Assembly: GCA_031291715.1 (NCBI GenBank)
Contig: JARLIN010000244.1
Coordinates: forward strand, 1-40,886
DNA: 40,886 nt
DNA from: Rhodopila sp.
GTDB taxonomy: Bacteria; Pseudomonadota; Alphaproteobacteria; Acetobacterales; Acetobacteraceae
Reading direction: 5' to 3'
The notes beneath the pieces were generated by a model, which saw only the letters and a list, made by a program, of their open reading frames with translations, did not search any database and was not told the DNA's origin. Of the stretch, positions 8,293-17,690 are shown in pieces; position 1 is the first letter of the stretch; each line of letters begins with the position of its first letter. A program made the translations under genes and the position numbers.

Positions 8293-9273
8293 ATGAACCG
8301 CGATGCCCTGGTCGCGGTCTTCCTCGCCCGCAACGGCTACGCTCCCGGCGACGCCGAACCGCTTGCGCAGGATGCCAGCTTCCGCCGTTACCTCCGGATC
8401 CGAGGCGACCGCCCCGCCGTCCTGATGGATGCCCCGCCGCCCGAGGACGTCCGCCCCTTCCTTCGCATCGCCGCCCATCTGCGCGGTATTGGCCTGTCCG
8501 TTCCGGTGATCCTCGATGCTGACGAAGTTCATGGCCTGATTCTCGAGGAAGACCTCGGCGACGACCTTCTGTCGGTCTTGCTGGATCGGGGAGACGCCCC
8601 GGACCCTCTGCTGGATGCGGCGGTGGATGCGCTGGTCGTCATGCAACGTGCCGCTCCCCCGGATGGGCTGCCAGCGTGGGACGCACCGACGATGGCCTCC
8701 ACCGCCATGGGCACTCTGTTCGACTGGTGGTGGCCGGCGCGGTTCGGCGGGCCCGCCCCGCTGGCAGCGCGGGACGACGTCGCGGCGGCGCTGGCCAAAA
8801 TGCTGGAACCGGTCGCGGCCGGGCCACGCGGCTTCGTTCACCGCGACTATTTCGCCGGCAACCTATTGAGGCTGCCCGACCGCCGCGTTGGGATCATCGA
8901 TTTCCAGGGCGCCGCCCTCGGCCACCCGGCCTACGACCTCGTCTCCCTGCTGCAGGATGCACGGCGGGACATTCCGCGGGCCTCCCAGTGTCGCGCCCTT
9001 GGTCGTTATCTGGCGGCTCGCCCCGAGCTGGACCCGGCCGATTTCCGCGCTGCTTTCGCCGCCTGCGCCGCGCAACGGCATCTGCGCGTCGCCTGCCAGT
9101 GGGTACGGCTTGCCCTGCGTGACGACCGGCCTCAATACCTTGCCTACGGGCCGCGAACGTGGCGTCTGCTGGAGGACGCGTTGCGCCAGCCGGCCGCCGA
9201 GCCTCTCGCCGCCGCTTTGAATCGTTGGATACCGGCCGCCGCGCGCGGCAACCCGCCAGGACTTGAATCATGA
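8293..9273 (+). CDS. amgK: N-acetylmuramate/N-acetylglucosamine kinase AmgK (aminoglycoside phosphotransferase fold)
   Basis: 326 residues with the APH-type kinase fold. It has an early nucleotide-binding region (ASFRRYLRIRGDRPAVLMDAP), a hinge LILEEDLGDDLL, the catalytic loop GFVHRDYFAGNLL near residues 179-191 and the metal-binding VGIIDFQGAALGHPAYDL. AmgK phosphorylates the anomeric hydroxyl of MurNAc/GlcNAc released by wall turnover, the first step of the pathway that bypasses de novo UDP-MurNAc synthesis. The next gene is the matching uridylyltransferase and overlaps its stop (ATGA at 9270-9273), which supports this role over a drug-resistance kinase. Confidence 0.87.
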   Translation: MNRDALVAVFLARNGYAPGDAEPLAQDASFRRYLRIRGDRPAVLMDAPPPEDVRPFLRIAAHLRGIGLSVPVILDADEVHGLILEEDLGDDLLSVLLDRGDAPDPLLDAAVDALVVMQRAAPPDGLPAWDAPTMASTAMGTLFDWWWPARFGGPAPLAARDDVAAALAKMLEPVAAGPRGFVHRDYFAGNLLRLPDRRVGIIDFQGAALGHPAYDLVSLLQDARRDIPRASQCRALGRYLAARPELDPADFRAAFAACAAQRHLRVACQWVRLALRDDRPQYLAYGPRTWRLLEDALRQPAAEPLAAALNRWIPAAARGNPPGLES

Positions 9274-10013
9274 CCGTCTTCCCACATTCCGCCATGGTTC
9301 TGGCTGCCGGCCTGGCCACTCGCATGCGGCCTTTGACCGACAAGACCGCCAAGCCGCTCCTGAGGCTCGGCGGGCGCACGCTGCTGGACCACGCGCTGGA
9401 CCACCTCGTGGACGCAGGCGTCGAAACCGTCGCGGTCAACGCGCACTGGCAGGCGGACGCCGTGGCGGCGCACCTCGCGAACCGGCCGCAGCCGCCCCGT
9501 ACCGTGCTGCTGCGCGAGGCGCACCTGCTGGAAACCGGCGGCGGCGTGCTTGCAGCACTGCCCGTGCTGGGCGCCGATCCGTTCTTCGTGGTGAACGGGG
9601 ACGCGTTCTGGTTGAACGGTCCGATCGCGGCGCTGCGCCGTCTGACGCTGGCGTTCGACGACTCGGTGGATGCCGTGCTGCTGGTGCAGCGGACGTCGCA
9701 CATCCATGCCGATGTCGGCTACGGCGACTTCGCGGTCGACAAGTGGGGCACCCCGCGCCGGCGGAAGGAGCGGGAGGTCGTTCCCTACATCTACGCCGGG
9801 GTGCAACTGATGCACCCGCGGCTGCTCGCCGGGATGCCCGAAGGCGCATTCAGCATGAACCGCGCCTGGGATATCGCCCTCGCGGCCGGCCGGCTGCGCG
9901 CGGTCGTGCATGACGGGATCTGGTTTCACCTGTCCACGCCGCCGGATCTCGTGGAAGCCGAGCAGATCCTGGAGGCTCGCGTTACCGGCGACGCCCGCTG
10001 GCCGTGGCGCTGA
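9270..10013 (+). CDS. murU: N-acetylmuramate alpha-1-phosphate uridylyltransferase MurU
   Basis: 247 residues of the sugar nucleotidyltransferase fold. The N-terminal block MVLAAGLATRMRPLTDKTAK contains the GxxTRMxPLT nucleotide loop and the catalytic Lys. FVVNGDAFWL carries the metal-binding Asp, and VPYIYAGVQLMHPRLL follows. It makes UDP-MurNAc from MurNAc-1-phosphate. Translational coupling to amgK fits the AmgK-MurU recycling route. Its end overlaps the GTG start of addB by ten bases. Confidence 0.88.
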   Translation: MTVFPHSAMVLAAGLATRMRPLTDKTAKPLLRLGGRTLLDHALDHLVDAGVETVAVNAHWQADAVAAHLANRPQPPRTVLLREAHLLETGGGVLAALPVLGADPFFVVNGDAFWLNGPIAALRRLTLAFDDSVDAVLLVQRTSHIHADVGYGDFAVDKWGTPRRRKEREVVPYIYAGVQLMHPRLLAGMPEGAFSMNRAWDIALAAGRLRAVVHDGIWFHLSTPPDLVEAEQILEARVTGDARWPWR

Positions 10014-13000
10014 ATCTCTTCACAGTCCCTTCACACGTCCCATTCCTGGATGCCCTCGCGCGCGGCTGGCTGGCGCGCGGCGACGACCCGCTGACGGTCA
10101 GTAAGGGGCTGATCCTGCTGCCGACGCGGCGGTCGGCGCGCGCGCTGGCCGAGGCGTTTCTGCGCGTCCGGAACGGTCAGCCGATGCTGCTGCCGCGCAT
10201 CACCGCACTGGGGGCATTGGACGAGGCGCCACTGACCCTCAGTGGCGCTTTGGACCTGCCGCCATCGGTCGAACCGATGCAGCGGCTGGCCGCTCTGGCG
10301 ACGCTGATCCTGGCGATGAAAGGTAAGGGCGGTGCTCCGCGGACTGCGGACCGTGCCTGGCTGCTGGCCCGCGAACTGGCGTCGCTGATGGATGAGGCGG
10401 AGCGCGCCGGCATCGATCTGGCCGAACGGCTGCCGGACGCCGCCGATCCGGAATACGCGGCGCACTGGGCGCAGACGTTGGAATTCCTGCACATTGTCAC
10501 CGGTGCCTGGCCCGCCTGGCTCGCCGACAACGGCGTGATGAACCCGGCCGCTCGGCAGGTGGCGCTGCTGGAGGCTCAGGCGCGGGCGTGGGAGGCCGAT
10601 CCGCCGGACCATCCGGTGCTGATCGCCGGCACCACCGCCGGCATTCCGGCCGTCGCCCGGCTGCTCCGGGTGGTCGCGCGGATGCCGATGGGGCAGGTGG
10701 TGCTGCCGCAGTTGGACCTGGATATGAATGACGACGCCTGGGGCGGGCTGGAAGCGTCCCATGCCCAGGCCGGACTGGCGCGCCTGCTGGCGGACCTGGA
10801 TGCAACGCGTGGCGATGTGCGTTCGTGGGATGGCGGCGCCCAGGGAGTGGTCCCGCCCGAACGGTTTCCGCTCCTGTCGCGAACGCTGCTGCCGGCGAGC
10901 GCGCTGGATGATTGGATGGACCGTGGACCCGTGTCGCTGGACGGGCTGTCGCGGCTGAAAGCGGCGGACCAGCAGCAGGAGGCACAGGCGATCGCGCTGG
11001 TGCTGCGGGAGGCGCTGGAGACTCCGGGCGCCCGGGCGGCGCTGGTGACGCCGGATCGCGATCTCGCGGGCCGTGTGACGGCGGCGCTGTTGCGGTTTGG
11101 GATCGTGGCCGATGACAGCGCCGGCGAGCCGCTGGCCGATTCGCCGCCCGCCGTGTTCCTGCGCCTGCTGGTGCGCGCGGTGGCCGACGAGTTGGCGCCG
11201 GTGCCACTGTTGGCACTGTTGAAGCATCCGCTTTCGGGCGCCGGCATCAGTCCGGTCGCCTGCCGGGATGCGGCGCGGACGCTGGAGAGGCTGTGTCTGC
11301 GCGGGCCTCGCCCGGCGCACGGGATCGCGGGCCTGCGTCTGGCGGTGGACAAGGAGGCGGGGCCGGACTCACCCACCTCGGCGTTCCTGTCGCGGCTGGA
11401 AGCCTGCCTGGAGCCGGTGGTGCGGATCGATTCGGCGATGGAGATCGCGCCGGCCGATGCGTTGGCCGCCGTCATCGAGGCCGCCGAACGATTGGCGGCG
11501 ACTGACGAGGCGTCCGGTCCCGCCCGGCTTTGGGCAGCGGAGGAAGGCGACGCGCTGGCGACCCGTCTGGCCGAGGTCCGGGACGCGCTCCGCATGATGC
11601 CCGATCTGAGGCGCGGCGTGTTGCCGGGACTGCTGGACGCGGTGCTGGAGGGTGAGGTGGTCCGCAGCCGCCGCGCGCTGCGCGGGCGCGGTGGGGTTGA
11701 GCACCCCCGCATCTTCATCTGGGGCCTGCTGGAAGCTCGGCTTCAGTCGGTCGATCTGGTCGTGCTGGGTGGGTTGGCGGAAACGGTATGGCCGCCGATG
11801 GCCGAGCCGGGGCCGTGGCTGTCCCGGCCGATGCGGACGAAGGTCGGGCTGCCGGCGCCAGAGGAAATGGTGGGACAGGCCGCCCATGACTTCGTCGCGG
11901 CCTGCTGCGCGGCGCCGAACGTGGTGCTGTCCTGCCCGGTGCGGCGGGATAATGCGCCCGCGGTGCCGGCGCGGTGGCTGACGCGGCTGGATATGTTCCT
12001 GGCGGGGCGGGCCATCCCGGCCCCATCGTCATCGCCGGGCATGTCCGGGCCTGCCGCGCCGCAGCCTATGGGGGTGGACGGAGCGGACCCGCCCGGCCGT
12101 GACGGAAAGAACGGGGGGGACGGCGCGCGCGCGATCGAACAAACTCTCCCCGAACACCCTGCCGTCGTCTGGGCACGCGCGATGGATCTCCCGCTCGGGC
12201 CACCCATTCCGGTCAAACCGCCGACGCCGCGCCCGCCGGTCAACAAGCGGCCCCGCAAGCTCAGCGTCACGGCGATCGAAACCTGGCTGCGCGATCCGTA
12301 CGCCATCCATGCCCGTTACATCCTGAAGCTGTCCGCGTTGAAGCCGTTGGATGAGGCGACGGATGCCTCCGACTACGGTTCCCTGGTGCATGACGGGTTG
12401 CACAAGTTTCTGCACAAATATGGTGCCGCCTGGCCCGCCGACGCGGCGCGGGAACTCCGCCTCGCGATGGCCCAGGCGCTCGGTGATGCCGGGTTGCGGC
12501 AGGCGTTGCGGGCGTGGTGGTCGCCTCGGCTGGATCGCATCGCCGACTGGGTGGCGGACACGGAATCCGAACGCCGGGCGCTGCGGGCACCCGTGGGGAT
12601 CGCGACCGAGGCCGAAGGGGCGATCGAACTAATGCGTCCCGGCGGCCGGTTTCGCCTGACCGGACGGGCCGACCGGATCGAGCGGTATGGCGACGGGACG
12701 TTGTCGATCCTGGATTATAAGACCGGCTCGCCCCCCAGCCAGAAGGACGTCGATGGCGGGCTGGCCCCGCAGTTGCTGCTGGAAGCGGCGATGGCTGTGG
12801 AAAGCGGGTTCGGGCCCAACCTGGCCGGGGCAACCGGGGAGCTGATCTATTGGCACCTGTCGGGCGGCCTGGACCCCGGCAAGGCGATGCCGCTGTTCAA
12901 GAAGAACCCGTCTGACATCCCAAGCGCCGTGCTGGATGCGAAGGATCGGCTCTGTGACCTGATCGATATGTTCGATCAGCCGGAGCGGGCGTACCTGTCA

Positions 13001-13093
13001 CGGCCGCATCCGGGGCTGGCGCCTCGGTTCTCGGATTATGAGCAGCTTGCCCGGGTCGCCGAATGGTCCGCGGCGGGAGACGGCGATGAGTGA
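10004..13093 (+). CDS. addB: Double-strand break repair protein AddB
   Basis: 1029 residues with a GTG start at 10004 inside the end of murU. The N-terminal helicase-like part begins with LILLPTRRSARALAEAFL, the degenerate motif I region of alphaproteobacterial AddB. The C-terminal part is a RecB-type nuclease: GRADRIERYGDG, SILDYKTG (the D-x-K catalytic core) and APQLLLEAAMA (QLxxY-like). With AddA it forms the end-resecting helicase-nuclease that loads RecA. Residues about 675-705 (PAPSSSPGMSGPAAPQP and on) are a low-complexity insert whose DNA matches the dispersed palindromic repeat, kept in frame. It overlaps addA by eight bases. Confidence 0.94.
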   Translation: MALNLFTVPSHVPFLDALARGWLARGDDPLTVSKGLILLPTRRSARALAEAFLRVRNGQPMLLPRITALGALDEAPLTLSGALDLPPSVEPMQRLAALATLILAMKGKGGAPRTADRAWLLARELASLMDEAERAGIDLAERLPDAADPEYAAHWAQTLEFLHIVTGAWPAWLADNGVMNPAARQVALLEAQARAWEADPPDHPVLIAGTTAGIPAVARLLRVVARMPMGQVVLPQLDLDMNDDAWGGLEASHAQAGLARLLADLDATRGDVRSWDGGAQGVVPPERFPLLSRTLLPASALDDWMDRGPVSLDGLSRLKAADQQQEAQAIALVLREALETPGARAALVTPDRDLAGRVTAALLRFGIVADDSAGEPLADSPPAVFLRLLVRAVADELAPVPLLALLKHPLSGAGISPVACRDAARTLERLCLRGPRPAHGIAGLRLAVDKEAGPDSPTSAFLSRLEACLEPVVRIDSAMEIAPADALAAVIEAAERLAATDEASGPARLWAAEEGDALATRLAEVRDALRMMPDLRRGVLPGLLDAVLEGEVVRSRRALRGRGGVEHPRIFIWGLLEARLQSVDLVVLGGLAETVWPPMAEPGPWLSRPMRTKVGLPAPEEMVGQAAHDFVAACCAAPNVVLSCPVRRDNAPAVPARWLTRLDMFLAGRAIPAPSSSPGMSGPAAPQPMGVDGADPPGRDGKNGGDGARAIEQTLPEHPAVVWARAMDLPLGPPIPVKPPTPRPPVNKRPRKLSVTAIETWLRDPYAIHARYILKLSALKPLDEATDASDYGSLVHDGLHKFLHKYGAAWPADAARELRLAMAQALGDAGLRQALRAWWSPRLDRIADWVADTESERRALRAPVGIATEAEGAIELMRPGGRFRLTGRADRIERYGDGTLSILDYKTGSPPSQKDVDGGLAPQLLLEAAMAVESGFGPNLAGATGELIYWHLSGGLDPGKAMPLFKKNPSDIPSAVLDAKDRLCDLIDMFDQPERAYLSRPHPGLAPRFSDYEQLARVAEWSAAGDGDE
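12028..12103. repeat. Dispersed palindromic repeat inserted in frame in addB
   Basis: The left half at 12028-12049 begins GTCATCGCCGGGCATGTCC. The right half at 12085-12103 reads GGACCCGCCCGGCCGTGAC in inverted orientation. The same elements occur between genes elsewhere in the window. Here they are translated as a Pro/Gly/Ser/Ala-rich linker between the helicase-like and nuclease parts. Confidence 0.65.
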
Positions 13094-16000
13094 AATCCTG
13101 CCCAGGGAAACCGCCCGTGAGCGTGCCAACCGGGAACAGCTCACCGCCTCGGATCCGGCCGTCTCGGCGTTCGTGGCCGCCTCGGCCGGGTCGGGGAAGA
13201 CCAAGCTGCTGACCGACCGGCTGCTGCGGCTGATGCTGACCGGCGCGGCGCCGGAGCGGATTCAGTGCCTGACGTTCACCAAGGCGGCGGCAGCGGAAAT
13301 GTCGCTGCGCTTGCAGCGCACGCTCGGACGGTGGGTCACGCTGGCGCCGGAGAAACTGACGGCGGAACTGACCCGCTTGCGGGTTGAGCCGACGGATGTC
13401 GCGTGCCACGCCGCCCGCGCGCTGTTCGCGAAGGTGCTGGACCTCCCGGGCGGGATGCGGATCGGCACGATCCATGCGTTCAGCCAGTCGCTGCTGCGGC
13501 GGTTCCCGCTCGAGGCCGCGATCTCTCCCCATTTCCAATTGGTCGATGACCGGGACGCCGACGACGCGCTGACCGAGGCGCGAGAGGACATGCTCGCCAA
13601 TGCCGGGACTCCGGCGATGCAGCACGCGCTGCGGACCCTGGCCGGGCTGTCCTCGGCCGAGGCGTTTGGCGGTCACGTCAAGACGTTGCAGACGGATCGG
13701 GAGCGGCTGCGGGCGGCCTTGGAACTCGGCGAGGATCTGGAACGGGCGCAACGGCGCGTCCTCGGGGTGACGGCGCCGGACGAGGACTCGCTGATCGCTG
13801 AAGCGGTTCAGTGGCTCGGCGAGGGCGCACTGCGCGATGCGGCCAGGGTTGTGCTGGCCAGCGGCTCGAAGACCGTGGCCGAACGGGCGGCCGGAATCCT
13901 GGACTGGTTGAGCCAGGCGGCGGATCGGCGGGCGGAGAACTGGACTGATTGGTGCGGCCTGTTTCTGAATGCATCGGGTGAACCGCGCGGTGATACGGCG
14001 CTGGTCAACAAGGCGTTGTCCGCGACGAGGCCCGACCTGCTTGACCGTTACCAGGAAGAAGCGGCCCGCATCCTGGTGGTCGAGGACTCCCGCCGGGCGA
14101 TCCGGCTGGCCGCGGTGTCGGGCGCGCTGGCACTGCTCGCGGGGCCGGTCGCTCGGGGATATGCGGAGCGCAAGGACGAAGCCGGGCTGCTCGATTACGA
14201 CGACCTGATCGACCGGACCCGGACGCTGCTGTTCGATCCCGGCGCCGCCTGGGTGCTGTACAAGCTGGACGGCGGCTTGGACCACCTGCTGCTGGACGAG
14301 GTGCAGGACACGGCTCCCCAACAATGGCGCATCGCTCACGCGTTGACCGAGGAGTTCTTCGCCGGGGCCGGTGCGCGCGACCGGACTCGCACGGTCTTCG
14401 CGGTGGGGGACCGCAAGCAGTCGATCTACTCGTTTCAGGGCGCGGACACGGCGGAGTTCGACCGCTCGCACGATGAACTGGCGCGGCGGGTTCGGACATC
14501 CGGACAGGTGTTCAAGGATGTCGGGCTGGACGTGTCGTTCCGCTCCACCGCGCCGGTGCTGGCGCTGGTGGACGCGGTGTTCGCCGATCCGCTGGCACGT
14601 CCTGGTGTGGTCGGGCCGGGCGAGACGCTGGCGCACTACGCCGATCGCACCGGCCATGCCGGACTTGTGGAAATCTGGCCGTTGGCACCGCTGGCCGATC
14701 CGGCGCCGCATCAGCCCTGGACGGTGCCGGAGCAGAACCAGTCGCAGACCAACGGCCGCCAGTTGCTGGCGGACACGCTGGCGGACTGGATTCGCGATAA
14801 GGCGGATGGATCGGTGCTGCTGGAGAGCAAGGGCCGTCCGCTGGCGGCGGGCGACGTGCTCATTCTGGTGCGGCGGCGGGACGAGTTCGCCCGGGCGCTG
14901 GTGCGGGCGCTGAAGACTCGCGGCGTGCCGGTGGCCGGGCTGGACCGGATGGTGCTGACCGACCAGCCGGCGGTGCAGGACCTGATGGCGCTCGCGGACG
15001 CGCTGCTGCTGCCCTCCGACGACCTGACGTTCGCATGCGTGCTGACCAGCCCGTTGGGTGGCCTGACCGACGATGAACTGACCGATCTCGCGATGGAGCG
15101 GCCGGGATCGCTGTGGGACGCGTTGCGCGGCCGGGCCGACGAGCGACCATCCTGGCGCCGGGCGGCGGATTTCTTCGCGCAACTGCTGGGCCGGGTCGAT
15201 TACGTGTCGCCCTACGCCCTGTTCGCGGAGGCGCTCGGCCCTCTGGGCGGCCGGGCGCGGCTGTTCGCGCGCCTGGGGCCGGAGGCGGCCGAGCCGGTGG
15301 ATGAGCTGCTGAACGCGGCGCTGACCTATGCAGGCCGGCATCCGCCTTCGTTGCAGGGTTTCCTGCACTGGCTGCGCCGGTCGGGCGCCGAAGTGAAGCG
15401 GGAGCCAGAGGCGGCCGGCAATCTCGTGCGGATCATGACGGTGCACGGTGCCAAGGGGTTGCAGGCGCCGCTGGTGGTGGTGCCGGATACGTCGGCGCTG
15501 CCGAAGGACGATGGGTCGATCGTCTGGGCCCATGATGCGGTGACGGATCGGGCGGTACCCCTCTGGGCGCCGCGCAAGGAATTCCGCTGCAGCGCCCTGG
15601 ACCGGCTGCGTGCCGCCGGACGGCAGCGGCAGATGGAGGAGCATAACCGCTTGCTCTACGTCGCGCTGACCCGGGCCGAGGATCGGTTGCTGGTCTGCGG
15701 CTGGCAAACCCGTTCGTTGAAGGACGAATGTTGGCACAGCCTCGTGCGGCGCGGGTTCGAGACGGCCGGCGCCGAACGGGAAGCATTCAAGCCGTGGGAC
15801 GGGGAGGTGCTGCGTCTTCGCTCGCCTCAGTCGGCGCCAGCGGAAACGGCTGCTCCGGCGATGCGGGCGGACCACGGTGGGAGTTTGCCGGCCTGGATCG
15901 GTGCCGCGCCCCTGTGGCTACCGGCACCACCGCCGCCGGAGCCCCCCCGGCCAGTACCGTTGGCACCAAGCCGCCCTGAAGGGGTGGAATTGGGGGCGGT

Positions 16001-16568
16001 GCCGGCGGCGGAGTCGCCGCTGGCGGATCGGGATGCCGGCAGCAGCCGGTTCCGGCGGGGCCAGTTGATCCACGCGTTGTTGCAGCACCTGCCCGCGGTG
16101 CCGGCCGAAGCGCGGCTGGCGGCGGCGGTGCGGTTCCTGGACAAGCCGGGCCACGGGCTGCCGGCCGGAGAGGCGGCACGGATCGCGGACGAGGTCTTGG
16201 CGGTGATGGCGCATCCCGACCTGGTGCCGCTGTTTGGGCCGGACAGCCGGGCGGAGGTGCCGCTGACAGGGGTGGTGGCGGACTCGGTGGTCGGCGGGTT
16301 GGTGGATCGGCTGGTCGTGCTGCCGGATCGAGTGCTGGTGGCGGATTTCAAGACCAACCGGCGTCCCCCCGCGCGGATGGCGGATACGCCGGTGCTGTAT
16401 CTGCGGCAGATGGCGTCCTATCGCGCCGTGCTGCGGGCGATTTTCCCAGGACGTCCGGTGCGGTGCGCCCTGATCTGGACGCGGGAGGCGCGGGTGGCAA
16501 TCCTGCCGGACGAGATGCTCGATTCGCACGAACCCGGCGCAGTCGCGCACGAACGGGGCGCGATCTGA
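13086..16568 (+). CDS. addA: Double-strand break repair helicase AddA
   Basis: 1160 residues from the ATG at 13086 (MSEILPRETARERANREQ), which overlaps the addB stop. It is a UvrD/RecB-type superfamily 1 helicase plus C-terminal nuclease. Motif I is AASAGSGKTKLLTDRLL, motif Ia CLTFTKAAAAEMSLRL, motif II HLLLDEVQDTAPQQW, motif III VGDRKQSIYSFQGA, motif V VRIMTVHGAKGLQAP and motif VI LLYVALTRAEDRLL. The nuclease motif VLVADFKTNR lies near the C-terminus. It works with AddB in processing broken DNA ends. Confidence 0.96.
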   Translation: MSEILPRETARERANREQLTASDPAVSAFVAASAGSGKTKLLTDRLLRLMLTGAAPERIQCLTFTKAAAAEMSLRLQRTLGRWVTLAPEKLTAELTRLRVEPTDVACHAARALFAKVLDLPGGMRIGTIHAFSQSLLRRFPLEAAISPHFQLVDDRDADDALTEAREDMLANAGTPAMQHALRTLAGLSSAEAFGGHVKTLQTDRERLRAALELGEDLERAQRRVLGVTAPDEDSLIAEAVQWLGEGALRDAARVVLASGSKTVAERAAGILDWLSQAADRRAENWTDWCGLFLNASGEPRGDTALVNKALSATRPDLLDRYQEEAARILVVEDSRRAIRLAAVSGALALLAGPVARGYAERKDEAGLLDYDDLIDRTRTLLFDPGAAWVLYKLDGGLDHLLLDEVQDTAPQQWRIAHALTEEFFAGAGARDRTRTVFAVGDRKQSIYSFQGADTAEFDRSHDELARRVRTSGQVFKDVGLDVSFRSTAPVLALVDAVFADPLARPGVVGPGETLAHYADRTGHAGLVEIWPLAPLADPAPHQPWTVPEQNQSQTNGRQLLADTLADWIRDKADGSVLLESKGRPLAAGDVLILVRRRDEFARALVRALKTRGVPVAGLDRMVLTDQPAVQDLMALADALLLPSDDLTFACVLTSPLGGLTDDELTDLAMERPGSLWDALRGRADERPSWRRAADFFAQLLGRVDYVSPYALFAEALGPLGGRARLFARLGPEAAEPVDELLNAALTYAGRHPPSLQGFLHWLRRSGAEVKREPEAAGNLVRIMTVHGAKGLQAPLVVVPDTSALPKDDGSIVWAHDAVTDRAVPLWAPRKEFRCSALDRLRAAGRQRQMEEHNRLLYVALTRAEDRLLVCGWQTRSLKDECWHSLVRRGFETAGAEREAFKPWDGEVLRLRSPQSAPAETAAPAMRADHGGSLPAWIGAAPLWLPAPPPPEPPRPVPLAPSRPEGVELGAVPAAESPLADRDAGSSRFRRGQLIHALLQHLPAVPAEARLAAAVRFLDKPGHGLPAGEAARIADEVLAVMAHPDLVPLFGPDSRAEVPLTGVVADSVVGGLVDRLVVLPDRVLVADFKTNRRPPARMADTPVLYLRQMASYRAVLRAIFPGRPVRCALIWTREARVAILPDEMLDSHEPGAVAHERGAI

Positions 16569-16658
16569 CCGGCTCCGCCGAATGGGCGAAGGGCGCCCGC
16601 TTGACCGGGTTGGCAACCGGCCCCACTTTTGTCGCAACTGAAATCTTGAGGGTTGACC

Positions 16659-16991
16659 ATGAGCGCGAACACGGTGGCTGTGACGGACAAGAGCTTCGCC
16701 ACGGATGTGGTGGAGGCGAGCAAGACCGGCCCGGTGCTGGTGGATTTCTGGGCGGAGTGGTGCGGCCCGTGCAAGATGATCGGACCGGCGCTTGAGGAAC
16801 TCGCGGGCGAGTTCGCCGGCAAGTTGACGGTGGCGAAGGTCGATATCGACAACAACCCGATGTCGCCGAACCAGTTCGCTGTGCGGGGCATCCCGACGCT
16901 GATCCTGTTCAAGGACGGCAAGCCCGCGGCGACTCAGGTGGGCGCGATGCCCAAGAGCAAGCTGAAGGACTGGATCGCCGGGAACATCTGA
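16659..16991 (+). CDS. trxA: Thioredoxin
   Basis: 110 residues with the active site [10 protein letters not shown] and the cis-Pro loop [10 protein letters not shown], the standard thioredoxin fold and length. The ATG at 16659 has TTGAGGG six bases upstream, which decides it over a TTG two codons earlier. It lies 90 bp after addA on the same strand, a common alphaproteobacterial neighbourhood. It is a cytoplasmic dithiol reductant. Confidence 0.96.
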   Translation: MSANTVAVTDKSFATDVVEASKTGPVLVDFWAEWCGPCKMIGPALEELAGEFAGKLTVAKVDIDNNPMSPNQFAVRGIPTLILFKDGKPAATQVGAMPKSKLKDWIAGNI

Positions 16992-17019
16992 TACCGGTCA
17001 GGCACGCGCCGGACGCCGC

Positions 17020-17058
17020 CATTCGCCGATAGATATCACTATGAAAAGTCGGCGAATG
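17020..17058. terminator. Stem-loop downstream of trxA
   Basis: A perfect 10-bp inverted repeat, CATTCGCCGA (17020-17029) and TCGGCGAATG (17049-17058), around a 19-nt A/T-rich loop, starting 29 bp after the trxA stop. No T-run follows, so it may be a non-canonical terminator, an mRNA 3' stabiliser or a binding site upstream of the next gene. Confidence 0.4.
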
Positions 17059-17084
17059 CCGTGCGTTCTCAAGGCCGGTCGAAT

Positions 17085-17690
17085 ATGACATCCGTAACGC
17101 TGTTTGGTGTCGGCTCACCGGTCGTTGTCGATATCGAGGAAAGCTGCCGCCGCGCCGGCTGGTCGATCCAGATGGGCATCCGCAACGTGCCAGCGACGGC
17201 CCACGTGTCGGGATCAGTGCCGGTCCAGTCCCTAACCGATGACCTGACGCTGCCGGGGCCGGTTCTGTTGCCGCTATTCTCCCCCGCCAATCGGCGTTTC
17301 GCATGGCGTCAGGCGACTTCGCTGCGGGCGGTGCATTTTCCTGCATTGCTTGATCCCACCGCGATCTTGCCGGGTTACCTTGACGTCGGGGAGGGCGTCT
17401 ACGTCAACGCCGGATGCACGCTGGGTGCCGCCTCCCGCCTTGGCCGTTTCGCCTTCGTCAATCGCGGGGCCTGTCTGGGCCACCATCTGGATCTGGGGGA
17501 ATTCGCGTCGATCGGACCGGGTGCCGTGGTCGCCGGGCAGGTAACAATCGGCGCCGACGCGATGATCGGCGCCGGCGCGGTGATCTTGCCGGGGATGACA
17601 ATCGGGGCGGGGGCGGTTGTGGGCGCGGGTGTAGTCGTCGATGCCGACGTGCCGGCCGGCGAGGTGCGGCGGATCCGGCGGGCCGCATGA
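17085..17690 (+). CDS. NeuD/PglD-like hexapeptide-repeat acyltransferase
   Basis: About 201 residues from the ATG at 17085. The N-terminal third is a small nucleotide-binding-like domain (SVTLFGVGSPVVVDIEESC). From about residue 100 it shows the regular hexapeptide pattern of a left-handed beta-helix (VYVNAGCTLGAASRLG, FASIGPGAVVAGQVTIGADA and so on), with the GHHLDLG site that usually supplies the catalytic His. Relatives O- or N-acylate sialic acid or bacillosamine-type sugars. The acceptor is unknown here. Its TGA overlaps the ATG of the following glycosyltransferase, suggesting both act on one surface glycan. Confidence 0.8.
   Translation: MTSVTLFGVGSPVVVDIEESCRRAGWSIQMGIRNVPATAHVSGSVPVQSLTDDLTLPGPVLLPLFSPANRRFAWRQATSLRAVHFPALLDPTAILPGYLDVGEGVYVNAGCTLGAASRLGRFAFVNRGACLGHHLDLGEFASIGPGAVVAGQVTIGADAMIGAGAVILPGMTIGAGAVVGAGVVVDADVPAGEVRRIRRAA

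Noticed and set aside
12897-15875. Very long open frame on the minus strand (992 codons) opposite addA
   Set aside because: Arg/Gln/Pro/His-rich translation without family signature. It is the antisense of a high-GC gene with full helicase motifs.
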